From contig JACKDA010000013.1 in the NCBI GenBank assembly GCA_020633775.1, forward strand, positions 1-40,132: DNA of 40,132 nt, in the 5' to 3' direction. This document shows, piece by piece, positions 17,112 through 24,785 of this stretch; position 1 is the stretch's first letter, and the number at the start of each line of letters is the position of its first letter. Both the position numbers and the translations under genes were made by a program. The notes beneath the pieces are model-generated. The model was not told the DNA's origin, searched no databases, and saw only the letters and a program-made list of their open reading frames with translations. The DNA comes from Gemmatimonadales bacterium (lineage in GTDB: Bacteria; Gemmatimonadota; Gemmatimonadetes; Gemmatimonadales; GWC2-71-9).

Positions 17112-18406
17112 CCGGCGCCGAGGCGCGCGATCGGGCCCGCCGCGCGTTCGCGACGCGCTTCGGTGACCTCGCCGGTGCGCGGGAGTGGTGGGTGCCGGGT
17201 CGACTCGAGCTGCTCGGCAAGCACGTCGACTACGGCGGCGGTCGCTCGCTCCTCGTGGCCGTGGACCAGGGGATCCACGTCCTCGCGCGCCCGCGACGAG
17301 ATGCCCGGGTGCACCTGACGGACGCGCGCTCGCGACTCTCGTTCGCCGGCGAGCTCCGCGCCGACCTCGACGCGACGCCGGGGCGCTGGACCAACTACCC
17401 GATCTCGGTGCTCCGTCGGCTGGCCCGCGACTTCCCGGGGAGCGGCGTGGGGATGGACGCGATCCTCTCCTCCTCGCTCCCCTCGGCGGCGGGGCTCTCG
17501 TCGAGCAGTGCCCTGGTCATCGCGACCTGGTTGCCGCTCGCGGCATTCAATCGCATTGCCGAACGCCCCGAGGCGCGGCGCGCGTTCGCCCACGAGGGCG
17601 ACCTGCCGGGCTACCTCGGCGCCGTCGAGAATGGACTCGCGTTCGGCAATTTCCCCCCCGACTTCGGGGTCGGCACCCTCGGGGGCAGCCAGGACCACAC
17701 CGCGATCCTGGCCTGCCAGGCCGGACGGGTGTCGCAGTTCCGCTTCCTGCCCGTGGCCGCCGAGGGGAGTGTCGCACTGCCCGAGGCGTGGTGTTTCGTG
17801 GTGGTGAGCTCGGGGGTGCACGCCGCGAAGGCGGGTGCCGTCCGGGCGCGCTACAATCGGCTGTCGACCGAGATGGCCGAGATCATCGCCACCTGGAATG
17901 CCGCGCGGCGCACCAGGGCCACGTCGCTGCTCGACATCCTCGCCGAGCCGAACGCGCGGGAGCAGCTCGAGGGGATGCTCGACGATGCAGCGCTCCGGGC
18001 GCGCCTGGCGCAGTTCGCCGCCGAGACGATGGAGATCATCCCGGCGGCGCGCGAGGCGTTCGCGCAGGCCGATGCCACGGGCCTCGGCGCAGCGGTCGAT
18101 CGGTCGTTCGAGCTCGCCGACGCGGTGCTCCGGAACCAGGTCGACGAGACGCGCTACCTCGTCGCCGAGGCACGTCGCCAGGGCGCGATTGCCGCCTCGG
18201 CGTTCGGGGCAGGGTTCGGGGGCAGCGTCTGGGCGCTCAGCACCCGGCAGGAGGCCGCCGCGTTCGAGGCCCGGTGGCTCGAGGCGTATCGGTCCGCGTT
18301 CCCGGCCCGGGCGAAGGCGGCGGTGGCGTTCCGTTCCACGGCCGCGGCCGGCGCGCACGAGATCGGCCCGGCCTCTGCGCCACCCCCGGGGGCCGATTCG
18401 GTGTAA
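17108..18406 (+). CDS. GHMP kinase, galactokinase-like sugar-1-kinase
   Basis: 432 residues from a GTG overlapping the upstream stop. The N-terminal substrate motif reads PGRLELLGKHVDYGGG (residues 30-45), where classical galactokinase has PGRVNLIGEHTDYNGG. The ATP-binding LPSAAGLSSSSAL (124-136), catalytic Asp196 in GGSQDHTA and C-terminal GAGFGGS (367-373) complete the GHMP signature. It therefore phosphorylates a sugar at C1 with ATP. The Glu-to-Lys change at residue 38 places it in a galactokinase-like subgroup rather than standard GalK. With the GH109-like enzyme upstream, N-acetylgalactosamine or galactose is the likeliest substrate (inference). Last gene of the operon. Confidence 0.85.
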   Translation: MTGAEARDRARRAFATRFGDLAGAREWWVPGRLELLGKHVDYGGGRSLLVAVDQGIHVLARPRRDARVHLTDARSRLSFAGELRADLDATPGRWTNYPISVLRRLARDFPGSGVGMDAILSSSLPSAAGLSSSSALVIATWLPLAAFNRIAERPEARRAFAHEGDLPGYLGAVENGLAFGNFPPDFGVGTLGGSQDHTAILACQAGRVSQFRFLPVAAEGSVALPEAWCFVVVSSGVHAAKAGAVRARYNRLSTEMAEIIATWNAARRTRATSLLDILAEPNAREQLEGMLDDAALRARLAQFAAETMEIIPAAREAFAQADATGLGAAVDRSFELADAVLRNQVDETRYLVAEARRQGAIAASAFGAGFGGSVWALSTRQEAAAFEARWLEAYRSAFPARAKAAVAFRSTAAAGAHEIGPASAPPPGADSV

Positions 18407-18457
18407 ATTCCCCGATTGAGGTTCCGCGAATTCCCACCTCGCAACCGGCATCCCCGA

Positions 18458-20560
18458 ATGGCCCAAACGACGCGCGCCTGCCCGACCTGCAGCACCCCGC
18501 TCCCCGGGGTGGCGTCGTTCTGCTACGTCTGCGGCACCGCGACGCCCACCGGGATCGACATGGCCACCGGCGAGCGCCTCGCCGTGGCGCGCAGCACCAT
18601 GTCGAGCGCCGACCTGCGCGGCCGGATCCAGCGCGTCCTCGGCCCCGGCTACGAGCTGGGCGACCGGATCGGGGCGGGTGGCTTCGCGGAGGTGTTCCGC
18701 GCGCAGGACCTGCGCCTCAAGCGCAGCATCGCCGTCAAGGTGATGCGCCCCGACCTGGGGCTGACTCCCGGGATGCTGGAGCGGTTCCGGCGCGAGGCCG
18801 AGACCGTCGCGGCGCTGCGCCACCCCAACATCGTCCCGATCTACGACGTCGGCGAGGGCGACGGCATCGCCTTTATCCTCATGCCGTTCATCGAGGGCGA
18901 GTCGCTGCGCGCACGGATGGAACGCGAGGGGGCGATGCCGGCGGAAGAGGTGCGCCGCATCCTCCGGGAGGCGGCCAGCGGGCTCGCCGTGGCCCATGAG
19001 GCCGGCGTCATCCACCGTGACATCAAGCCCGAGAACATCATGCTCGAGGGACGCGAGCAGCGCGTCCTGCTGATGGACTTCGGCATCGCGAAGGCGGTGG
19101 GTGGTGACGAGGACACGCCGATGACCGAGGAGGGCGTCGCCCCGGCGCTGACGTCAACCGGCATCATCGTCGGCACCCCGCAATACATGAGTCCCGAACA
19201 GGCGTGCGGCGACAAGACGATCGACGCGCGCACGGACCAGTACTCCCTGGCCGTCGTCGGCTACCGGATGCTCGCCGGCACCCTGCCGTTCGAGGGCGAC
19301 TCCACGCGCGCCGTACTGTACCAGCAGCTGGTCGCCGAACCCACCCCGCTGAGCACGCGGGTGAGCGGCGTGCCGGACGAGATCGCCACCGCCATCGGCC
19401 GCGCGATGCAGAAGGAACCACGCGACCGCTTCGAGTCGATGACGGCGTTCGCGACCGCGCTCGCGACCGGCACCACCACGATCGGCGAGTCGATCGCGGC
19501 GCCCGCCACGAAGCCGGCCCCCGCGAAGCCGGCCCGACCGAAGCAGGCGCCCCGGACCGGCGCCGCCGCGGGTGGGCTCCTCGCCTCGACCCGCAATCGG
19601 GTCATCGCCGGCGTGGCCGCCCTGGCGCTCCTCGTGGTGGCGATCCGGACGATGACCGGGGGGACCCCGGCCGTGCCCGAGGACGAGTTCATCCCCACCT
19701 CGGTGCTTGGTGGCGACCTTGACCCGGCGGTGACACCGCCCTCGCCATCGGAAGGGACCGCGTCCGACGCGAGCGCGCCGACTCCTCCTCCCGTGCCCTC
19801 CCGGACGAGCCCGCCGCGATCGACCGCGACGACGGCCCGGGGGCGAGCCGCACCGCCGCCCGCGGCGCCCGCACCCGCGGCGGCCGCGACCGGGGCCGCC
19901 ACGCCGACGTGCAGCGCGCTGGCGAACGCGAATCGCTGGGACGACGCCCTTGCGACCTGCACCGCCGCTGCCAACGGCGGCGACCCGGTGGCGATGCGAG
20001 TGCTCGGCGGGATGTATGATCGCGGAACCGGGGTAGCCGAGGACCCGGCCCAGGCCGTGACCTGGTACCGCCGCGCGGCACCGAACGACGCCGAGGCGAA
20101 GTTCCAGCTCTCGCGCCTGTTCGAGATCGGTCGGGGGACCGGCCGTGACCTGCAGGCCAACATCACCTACCTGCGCGAGGCCGCCGCGATGGGGCACCAG
20201 CAGGCGACGCTCACCCTCGCCAGCCGCCTCGAGACCGGCGCCGGGATGGGGCGCGACTACGACGAGGCCGCCATCTGGTACCAGCGCGCGGCCGGTCGGG
20301 GGTCCGTGCTGGCAATGATGAAGCTGGCCGACTGGTCACGACGCGGGCGGGGCGTGCCGAAGGACGAAGCCAAGGCGGTCGAGTGGTTCACGAAGGCCGC
20401 CGACGGCGGCTCGCCCGAGGGGGCCTGGGAAGCCGCTCGCGCCCTGCTCGACGGGAAGGGCGTGCCCCAGGACGAGACGCGCGGCATGACCTTGCTTCGC
20501 CGCGCCGCCCAGCTCGGCAGCGCCCAGGCCGCCGAGGAACTCGCGAAGCGTCAAGGGTAG
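18458..20560 (+). CDS. Membrane Ser/Thr protein kinase with zinc ribbon and extracytoplasmic Sel1 repeats
   Basis: 700 residues from ATG 18458. Domains in order: a zinc-ribbon of two CxxC pairs (Cys8/11, Cys22/25); a Hanks-type kinase domain (about 66-330) with GAGGFAEV glycine loop, Lys94, HRDIKPEN (Asp188), DFG (Asp207) and the GTPQYMSPEQ activation segment; an Ala/Pro/Lys linker; one membrane segment (about 382-398); a Pro/Ser/Thr/Ala-rich stalk (about 420-510); and then about five Sel1/TPR-like repeats to the end (for example GMYDRGTGVAEDPAQAVTWY). All key catalytic residues are present, so it should be active. By topology the Sel1 part lies outside the cytoplasm and may sense or bind a partner. 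No cognate phosphatase is nearby. Confidence 0.9.
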   Translation: MAQTTRACPTCSTPLPGVASFCYVCGTATPTGIDMATGERLAVARSTMSSADLRGRIQRVLGPGYELGDRIGAGGFAEVFRAQDLRLKRSIAVKVMRPDLGLTPGMLERFRREAETVAALRHPNIVPIYDVGEGDGIAFILMPFIEGESLRARMEREGAMPAEEVRRILREAASGLAVAHEAGVIHRDIKPENIMLEGREQRVLLMDFGIAKAVGGDEDTPMTEEGVAPALTSTGIIVGTPQYMSPEQACGDKTIDARTDQYSLAVVGYRMLAGTLPFEGDSTRAVLYQQLVAEPTPLSTRVSGVPDEIATAIGRAMQKEPRDRFESMTAFATALATGTTTIGESIAAPATKPAPAKPARPKQAPRTGAAAGGLLASTRNRVIAGVAALALLVVAIRTMTGGTPAVPEDEFIPTSVLGGDLDPAVTPPSPSEGTASDASAPTPPPVPSRTSPPRSTATTARGRAAPPPAAPAPAAAATGAATPTCSALANANRWDDALATCTAAANGGDPVAMRVLGGMYDRGTGVAEDPAQAVTWYRRAAPNDAEAKFQLSRLFEIGRGTGRDLQANITYLREAAAMGHQQATLTLASRLETGAGMGRDYDEAAIWYQRAAGRGSVLAMMKLADWSRRGRGVPKDEAKAVEWFTKAADGGSPEGAWEAARALLDGKGVPQDETRGMTLLRRAAQLGSAQAAEELAKRQG

Positions 20561-20629
20561 CGGCACCCGTCGCACCTTCGTCGCCCTCACCGCCCGATCA
20601 ACATTCCCACGCCCGTCCCCGGAGTTCCG

Positions 20630-21196
20630 ATGTCACGCCTCTTCCCGCCCGCCACCGCGCTCGCCATCCTGACCCTCGCGACGCCCGGGGTCGCACAGGA
20701 CGCCACCCGCTTTGCACCCAGCGGCCGGGCCACCACCAGCATCGAGATCGCCCTCCCGGAGGGGGCCGAGGGCCCGGCGCGCGCCGTGACCCTGGAGTGG
20801 GGCCAGCCGCACCTGCGCGGGCGCACCCTCCACACCGGATCGCTGGTACCGTTCGGTGAGGTCTGGCGCACCGGGGCGAACGCACCGACGGCCCTCGAGA
20901 CCGACCTCGGGCTGATGATCGGCTCCGCCCATCTCGCCCCCGGGCGCTACCTGGTGTTCACCCTGCCGACCGCCGCCGGGTGGCAGCTCATCCTCCAGCC
21001 GGATGCGGGCCAGACGATCGCCACCTACGATGCGGCGCAGGACCTCGCACGCCTCCCCCTCCGCGTGCGCACCCTCACCTCGCCGGTGGAGTCCCTCTCG
21101 ATGGCGCTGATCCCCGCTCCCGATGGGCTCGCCGCGGAGTGGCGGATCTCCTGGGGGACCACCGAGCTGGCGATCGACCTGCACGCCATGCCGTGA
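20630..21196 (+). CDS. Secreted DUF2911 protein
   Basis: 188 residues with a signal peptide ending TPGVAQ. The start is supported by GGAG 6 bases upstream of the ATG. The family core is clear: WGQPHLRGRTLHTGSLVPFGEVWRTGAN near residues 60-86, followed by HLAPGRYLVFTLPTAAGWQLIL. DUF2911 proteins are common in Bacteroidota and Gemmatimonadota; their function is not established. It stands between the kinase and a lipoprotein, all on the same strand with 69-73 bp gaps. Confidence 0.88.
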   Translation: MSRLFPPATALAILTLATPGVAQDATRFAPSGRATTSIEIALPEGAEGPARAVTLEWGQPHLRGRTLHTGSLVPFGEVWRTGANAPTALETDLGLMIGSAHLAPGRYLVFTLPTAAGWQLILQPDAGQTIATYDAAQDLARLPLRVRTLTSPVESLSMALIPAPDGLAAEWRISWGTTELAIDLHAMP

Positions 21197-21269
21197 GGCC
21201 CGCGGGGGCTTCAGTCGGCCGGGGAGGCAGCCGAGACTCACGGGTCTCCCCGATCACCGAGGCCCTCCC

Positions 21270-22856
21270 ATGCAGATCCGCCGTCCCCTCCAGTGTGCCC
21301 CGCTCCTCACGGCGGTGGTGCTCGCCGCCTGCAGCACTGATCCCTCCGGCTCCGGCTCCCAGTGCGTCGTCACCGCCGTCACCGTCACCGGGGCGCCCGC
21401 GACGCTCCAGGAGGGCGCCACGGCGCAGCTCGCGGCCACCCTCACGAGCCAGGACTGCGCGACCGCACCGAGCGTGAGCTGGTCGAGCAACCCATCGGCC
21501 AACGCGTCGGTCAGTGCCTCGGGCCTCGTCACCGGCCTTTCCGCGGGTGGCGTCACGGTGACGGCCACCGCGGGCGGGATCAGCGGCAGCGCGAACATCC
21601 AGATCACGCCGGCACCAGTGGCCGTGGTGGCGATCACCCCCGATTCCCTCGTCCTCGGCGTGGGGACCGGACCGCGTGCCACGGCGGAGGCACGCGATGC
21701 CGGGGACAACGTGCTGAGCGGGCGCACCGTCACCTGGAGCAGTCTCGACCCGGCCATCGCGACGGTGGCGCAGACCGGCGTCGTGACCGGCGTGAGCGTG
21801 GGTGATTCCGCGCGCATCGTCGCCACGGTCGAGACCGTGGCCGACACGATGTACGTCCACGTGATCGAGCCGCGACTGGCCTTCGCGTGGAACAACAACC
21901 AAGCCACCGCGGGGACATCGACCCCGTCCGGCAGCTACGCCTACAACAGCGCTGCGGGGACCCTTGAGTTCAACCGCAGCGGCACGGGGACCTACTCCTT
22001 CGTGTACGGTGGCCTGAACTCCGATCCGGGCTGGTGGACCGAGACCGTCTTCACCTCGGTGTATGCGCCGGCGGCCGCAGGTTACTGCCGCGTGTCGAGC
22101 TGGGGGAGCAGCAGCGCGTCGTTCACCTGCCACGGCCCCGACGGCACGCCCGCGGACGCGCGCGTCACCATCGCGGCGATCGGCAACGCGACCCTCGGCG
22201 GCCGGTCGGCGCACGGCTGGATGCAGTCGGCCAGCTCGGATGCGGTCCTCGACCCGTTCTACCGGTGGAACCCGAGCGGGCAGGAGATCCGCTCCGAGCA
22301 CCTCGAGACCGGTCGCTACCGGGTCCGTTTCGTCGGCCTCGGCCGCACCACGGCGGCCGATCGCGAGGCGATCTACACGTCCGCCTACGGTGGCAGCTCC
22401 CAGACGACCTGCCAGCCCGCGACCTGGTCGACCGACGGCGACGACCTGCTCGCCGACGTCGGCTGCTTCGACCCGGCAGGGGTGCCGACCGACTCGCGCT
22501 TCACCATCCTGCTCGCGGACCGCGGCCGCCCGGGGGCGACCTTCGGATTCGTCCATGCCGACCAGCCCGCCGCGGCCAGCTACACCCCGACGAACTCGGC
22601 CGTTCGCCCGACGGGCAATGTCACGGTGACGCGCTCCGGCACCGGCATCTACGAGGTCGAATTCGAGGGATTCTTCCGGACGGCTGGACTCGCCGAGACC
22701 TATCTCGTCACCGCGGTCGGCAACGTGGCCGGGCGGTGCCAGAACCAGGGGTGGTCCTACAGTACCGGGTCGGGGAGCGGGACGCTCGACATCCGCTGCT
22801 ACAACCTCGGCGGCGTGCCGACCGACCTCGCCTTCGTGGTCGTGGCCCTGCAGTAG
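21270..22856 (+). CDS. Surface lipoprotein with Ig-like (Big_2) domains and three cysteine-paired repeat modules
   Basis: 528 residues. The start at 21270 gives a lipoprotein signal with lipobox LAAC (Cys21). Two bacterial Ig-like domains follow (about 33-115 and 118-200; the strand patterns VSWSSNPSANASVSASGLVTG and VTWSSLDPAIATV are typical). The C-terminal 330 residues are three copies of a module of about 100 residues (203-320, 327-432, 436-528). Each has a G-Y-VxFxG strand, an aromatic/Tyr strand, and two cysteines 14-20 residues apart (Cys273/287, 381/399, 490/510) with a GxPxDxRFT-like ending. I do not know a name for this module. The likely location is outer membrane or surface. A strong terminator follows. 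Confidence 0.85.
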   Translation: MQIRRPLQCAPLLTAVVLAACSTDPSGSGSQCVVTAVTVTGAPATLQEGATAQLAATLTSQDCATAPSVSWSSNPSANASVSASGLVTGLSAGGVTVTATAGGISGSANIQITPAPVAVVAITPDSLVLGVGTGPRATAEARDAGDNVLSGRTVTWSSLDPAIATVAQTGVVTGVSVGDSARIVATVETVADTMYVHVIEPRLAFAWNNNQATAGTSTPSGSYAYNSAAGTLEFNRSGTGTYSFVYGGLNSDPGWWTETVFTSVYAPAAAGYCRVSSWGSSSASFTCHGPDGTPADARVTIAAIGNATLGGRSAHGWMQSASSDAVLDPFYRWNPSGQEIRSEHLETGRYRVRFVGLGRTTAADREAIYTSAYGGSSQTTCQPATWSTDGDDLLADVGCFDPAGVPTDSRFTILLADRGRPGATFGFVHADQPAAASYTPTNSAVRPTGNVTVTRSGTGIYEVEFEGFFRTAGLAETYLVTAVGNVAGRCQNQGWSYSTGSGSGTLDIRCYNLGGVPTDLAFVVVALQ

Positions 22857-22876
22857 CCCCACGCGCCAGAGTGACG

Positions 22877-22910
22877 ATGGCCCCGCCGATCGCGAGATCG
22901 GCGGGGCCAT
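22877..22910. terminator. Strong hairpin terminator after the Ig-like lipoprotein gene
   Basis: A perfect 15-bp stem (ATGGCCCCGCCGATC at 22877-22891 with its complement at 22896-22910) and a GCGA tetraloop. It ends 14 bases before the 3' end of the minus-strand tRNA-Pro, so it can serve both directions. The T-rich tail is weak (GTCGTGTTATCTAT). Confidence 0.8.
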
Positions 22911-22923
22911 GTCGTGTTATCTA

Positions 22924-22997
22924 TCGGGACGGCGGGATTTGAACCCACGACCCCCTGCACCCCAAGCAGGTGCGCTACCAGGCTGCGCCACGCCCCG
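22924..22997 (-). tRNA. tRNA-Pro (anticodon GGG)
   Basis: A complete cloverleaf on the minus strand. The acceptor stem CGGGGCG pairs with CGTCCCG, the D-arm is GCGCAGCCTGGTAGCGC, the anticodon stem CCTGC/GCAGG encloses loop TTGGGGT (anticodon GGG), and the T-arm is GTGGGTTCAAATCCCGC. The discriminator is A. CCA is not encoded. Confidence 0.95.
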
Positions 22998-23071
22998 AAG
23001 TCCTGCGGGCCAACAAGCTAGCCGGTCGGGCGGGGGGGCGGCAACCGCAGGACACGAGGCCCGAGACGCGC

Positions 23072-23716
23072 ATGAGTGACGCACCGCTCGCATTCCAGAT
23101 GGCCGAAGGCCCGGCCGACGGCCCCCTCCTGGTGCTGCTGCACGGGCGCGGGGCGGATGAGGGCGACCTCGTCTCGCTCGGCCGGATGCTGTCGAGCGAC
23201 GCGACGACGGTCGCGCCGAGGGCCCCCTTCCCCGGAGCCCCCTGGGGATACGGCGGGGGCTATGCCTGGTACCGCTACTTGCAGGGCACCACGCCGGAAC
23301 CCGACTCGTTCCGGGAGGGACAGCGGCGGCTGGCGGCCTTCCTCGAGTGGATGCCAGGCCACCTCGGGCGCCCGGGGACGCCGCTGGTCGTCGGCGGGTT
23401 TTCGCAGGGGGGCACCTCGTCGCTCGCCTGGGGTCTGGGTCACCCCGGGCGTGCTCGCGGACTGCTCATCTTCAGCGGGTTTCTCGCCGACCATCCCGAT
23501 GTGACGCTCATGCCGGACAGCGTTGCCGCGACGCCGATCTGGTGGGGGCACGGCACGCGCGACCCCGCAATCCCGTTCGTCTTCGCCGAGGCGGGCTGGC
23601 AGGCGCTCCGGGAGGCCGGGGCGCCGCTGGCGACCTTCCGCGATGAGGGGGTGGGTCACACGATCACGCGCGAGGCGCTGGACGCCGCCCGGCGATTCCT
23701 CGACGGCCTCGGCTGA
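23072..23716 (+). CDS. Alpha/beta-hydrolase, carboxylesterase/phospholipase family
   Basis: 214 residues, no signal peptide. I start at ATG 23072, since anything upstream in this frame reads back into the tRNA-Pro. It has the oxyanion-hole motif LLHGRGADEGDL (near residue 22), nucleophile GGFSQGG (Ser about 113), Asp in HGTRDPAIPF and His in EGVGHTI. The layout matches the carboxylesterase/acyl-protein-thioesterase-like (PF02230) family of about 210-220 residues. It would hydrolyse short-chain or lysophospholipid-type esters in the cytoplasm; the natural substrate is unknown. It sits alone between tRNA genes and ends at a hairpin. Confidence 0.87.
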   Translation: MSDAPLAFQMAEGPADGPLLVLLHGRGADEGDLVSLGRMLSSDATTVAPRAPFPGAPWGYGGGYAWYRYLQGTTPEPDSFREGQRRLAAFLEWMPGHLGRPGTPLVVGGFSQGGTSSLAWGLGHPGRARGLLIFSGFLADHPDVTLMPDSVAATPIWWGHGTRDPAIPFVFAEAGWQALREAGAPLATFRDEGVGHTITREALDAARRFLDGLG

Positions 23717-23723
23717 AACGGGA

Positions 23724-23756
23724 AGGCGCCCGACCCCTGCTGGGGATCGGGCGCCT
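23724..23756 (+). terminator. Hairpin terminator after the alpha/beta-hydrolase gene
   Basis: The stem AGGCGCCCGACCCC pairs with GGGGATCGGGCGCCT (one bulged base) around a TGCT loop, 8 bp after the stop codon. It lies 13 bases before the 3' end of the minus-strand tRNA-Thr, so it may end both transcripts. There is no clear T-run. Confidence 0.7.
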
Positions 23757-23768
23757 CGGCTCAGCGAG

Positions 23769-23840
23769 AGCCACTGGTCGGGATCGAACCGACGACCGCT
23801 CGATTACGAATCGAGTGCTCTACCGCTGAGCTACAGTGGC
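23769..23840 (-). tRNA. tRNA-Thr (anticodon CGT)
   Basis: Cloverleaf on the minus strand: acceptor GCCACTG/CAGTGGC, D-arm AGCTCAGCGGTAGAGC, anticodon stem CTCGA/TCGAG with loop TTCGTAA (anticodon CGT), and T-arm GTCGGTTCGATCCCGAC. The discriminator is T. CCA is not encoded. It lies 23 bp downstream of tRNA-Leu and is probably transcribed with it. Confidence 0.95.
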
Positions 23841-23863
23841 GAGAAGCGGGGCCTGCACCATCA

Positions 23864-23945
23864 TGCCCTGGCGCGGATTCGAACCGCGACGCCTTTCGGC
23901 ACTACCCCCTCAAGATAGCGTGTCTACCAGTTTCACCACCAGGGC
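23864..23945 (-). tRNA. tRNA-Leu (anticodon GAG)
   Basis: A class II tRNA on the minus strand. The acceptor is GCCCTGG/CCAGGGC, the D-arm is TGGTGAAACTGGTAGACA, the anticodon stem CTATC/GGTAG has one T-G pair and loop TTGAGGG (anticodon GAG), the short variable arm is TGCCGAAAGGCGT, and the T-arm is GCGGTTCGAATCCGC. The discriminator is A and CCA is not encoded. Confidence 0.95.
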
Positions 23946-23957
23946 GTGGCGGGCGAA

Positions 23958-23986
23958 AACATACCCGCCCCGCCCCGGGGGGTCAA
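23958..23986 (-). promoter_or_regulatory. Sigma-70-type promoter for the tRNA-Leu/Thr pair
   Basis: On the minus strand the -35 TTGACC (23986-23981) is separated by exactly 17 bases from the -10 TATGTT (23963-23958). The start would fall about 6 bases before the mature 5' end of tRNA-Leu. The -35 box overlaps the stop codon of the beta-barrel gene, which is read in the same direction. Confidence 0.65.
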
Positions 23987-24606
23987 CGCCGACGGCCCCC
24001 GGTCTGGAAGGTGACCTGCACGCCGATGTTGAGGACCCGCTCGGTGAGCGTCGGCTCGTTCCGCTTCGTGAACGACCCCTGATAGAACTCGACCGACGGG
24101 CCGATGCCGACCTTCCGCGAGAGCTGCGCCTCGTAGCCGGCCCCGACCGTCCAGCCGAATCCGGTCTCGTTCACGTCGAAGAACTGCGGGTCGTCGAAGG
24201 ACTGTCCGCTGAACGCCATGCCGGCGCCACCCTTGAGCCAGAGCCCGCCGTCCTTGATCGGGTAGAACTGGACCACGCCCATGAGGGTGGAGAAGTACTC
24301 CGTGCGGTCGAAGTCATCATTGGCCCAGGCGAAGAGCTCGCCGCCGAGGCGCACGTACGGGTCGGGGGTGCCGCCGAGTCGGAGGGTGAAGGTCGGCTTG
24401 GTGAGGGGCTCGCTGTAGCCGGTCTCGTCGGCGAACTTGTAGGATTCACGGCCGGCGCCCAGCCCACCGCCGATGTAGAAGCCGCCGCGGATCGATTCGG
24501 GCGCGAGCTCGACCAGTCCCCGATCGCGTCGGCCCTGCGCATCGGCCGCCGTGGTGCTGCCGACGAGCAGGGCAGCGAGAGCAAGGAACGAGATGGTGCG
24601 TTGCAT
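23983..24606 (-). CDS. Outer-membrane beta-barrel protein
   Basis: 207 residues with a signal peptide ending TTAADAQ. The rest alternates hydrophobic and polar residues in short strands with glycine turns (GFYIGGGLGAG, FTLRLGGTPDPYVRLGGELF, GLWLKGGAGMAF, GWTVGAGYEAQL), typical of an 8-stranded small barrel. The C-terminus VLNIGVQVTFQTG resembles the last-strand targeting signal, though it is followed by a short Arg tail. Function is unknown; it may be a small porin-like or structural barrel. It ends at the tRNA-Leu promoter. Confidence 0.8.
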   Translation of the reverse strand: MQRTISFLALAALLVGSTTAADAQGRRDRGLVELAPESIRGGFYIGGGLGAGRESYKFADETGYSEPLTKPTFTLRLGGTPDPYVRLGGELFAWANDDFDRTEYFSTLMGVVQFYPIKDGGLWLKGGAGMAFSGQSFDDPQFFDVNETGFGWTVGAGYEAQLSRKVGIGPSVEFYQGSFTKRNEPTLTERVLNIGVQVTFQTGGRRR

Positions 24607-24740
24607 GGCAGGGATCTCCTGGATGGTCCCGTCGGGTGTCGTTGTCGCAGGCCCCGCCCGGATGGCGGCGCCACCCCTTTCCTGAGCATGGCGCGTACCA
24701 AAACGCTATCTTGCTGTCAGGCAACAACTTGGGCCGTTTT

Positions 24741-24770
24741 TTGGCGGCGCCCATTTTTCACGACTGTATA
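24741..24770 (+). promoter_or_regulatory. Candidate promoter for the SURF1 gene
   Basis: TTGGCG at 24741 and TGTATA at 24765 are 18 bases apart, in the only AT-rich patch of the 179-bp divergent gap (24700-24770). The start would lie about 10 bases before the GTG start codon, leaving room for the GAGGA ribosome-binding site. The beta-barrel gene on the other strand must also have its promoter in this gap; I see no clear candidate. Confidence 0.4.
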
Positions 24771-24785
24771 GCCACGAGGACAGTA

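Noticed and set aside
21197..21269. Riboswitch in the leader of the Ig-like lipoprotein gene
   Set aside because: A 7-bp stem (CGGGGAG/CTCCCCG) can form, but I see no conserved core of cyclic-di-GMP, cobalamin or other known aptamers.
22924..23945. Integration site of a mobile element at the tRNA cluster
   Set aside because: No integrase, no direct repeat of a tRNA 3' end, and base composition does not change across the cluster.
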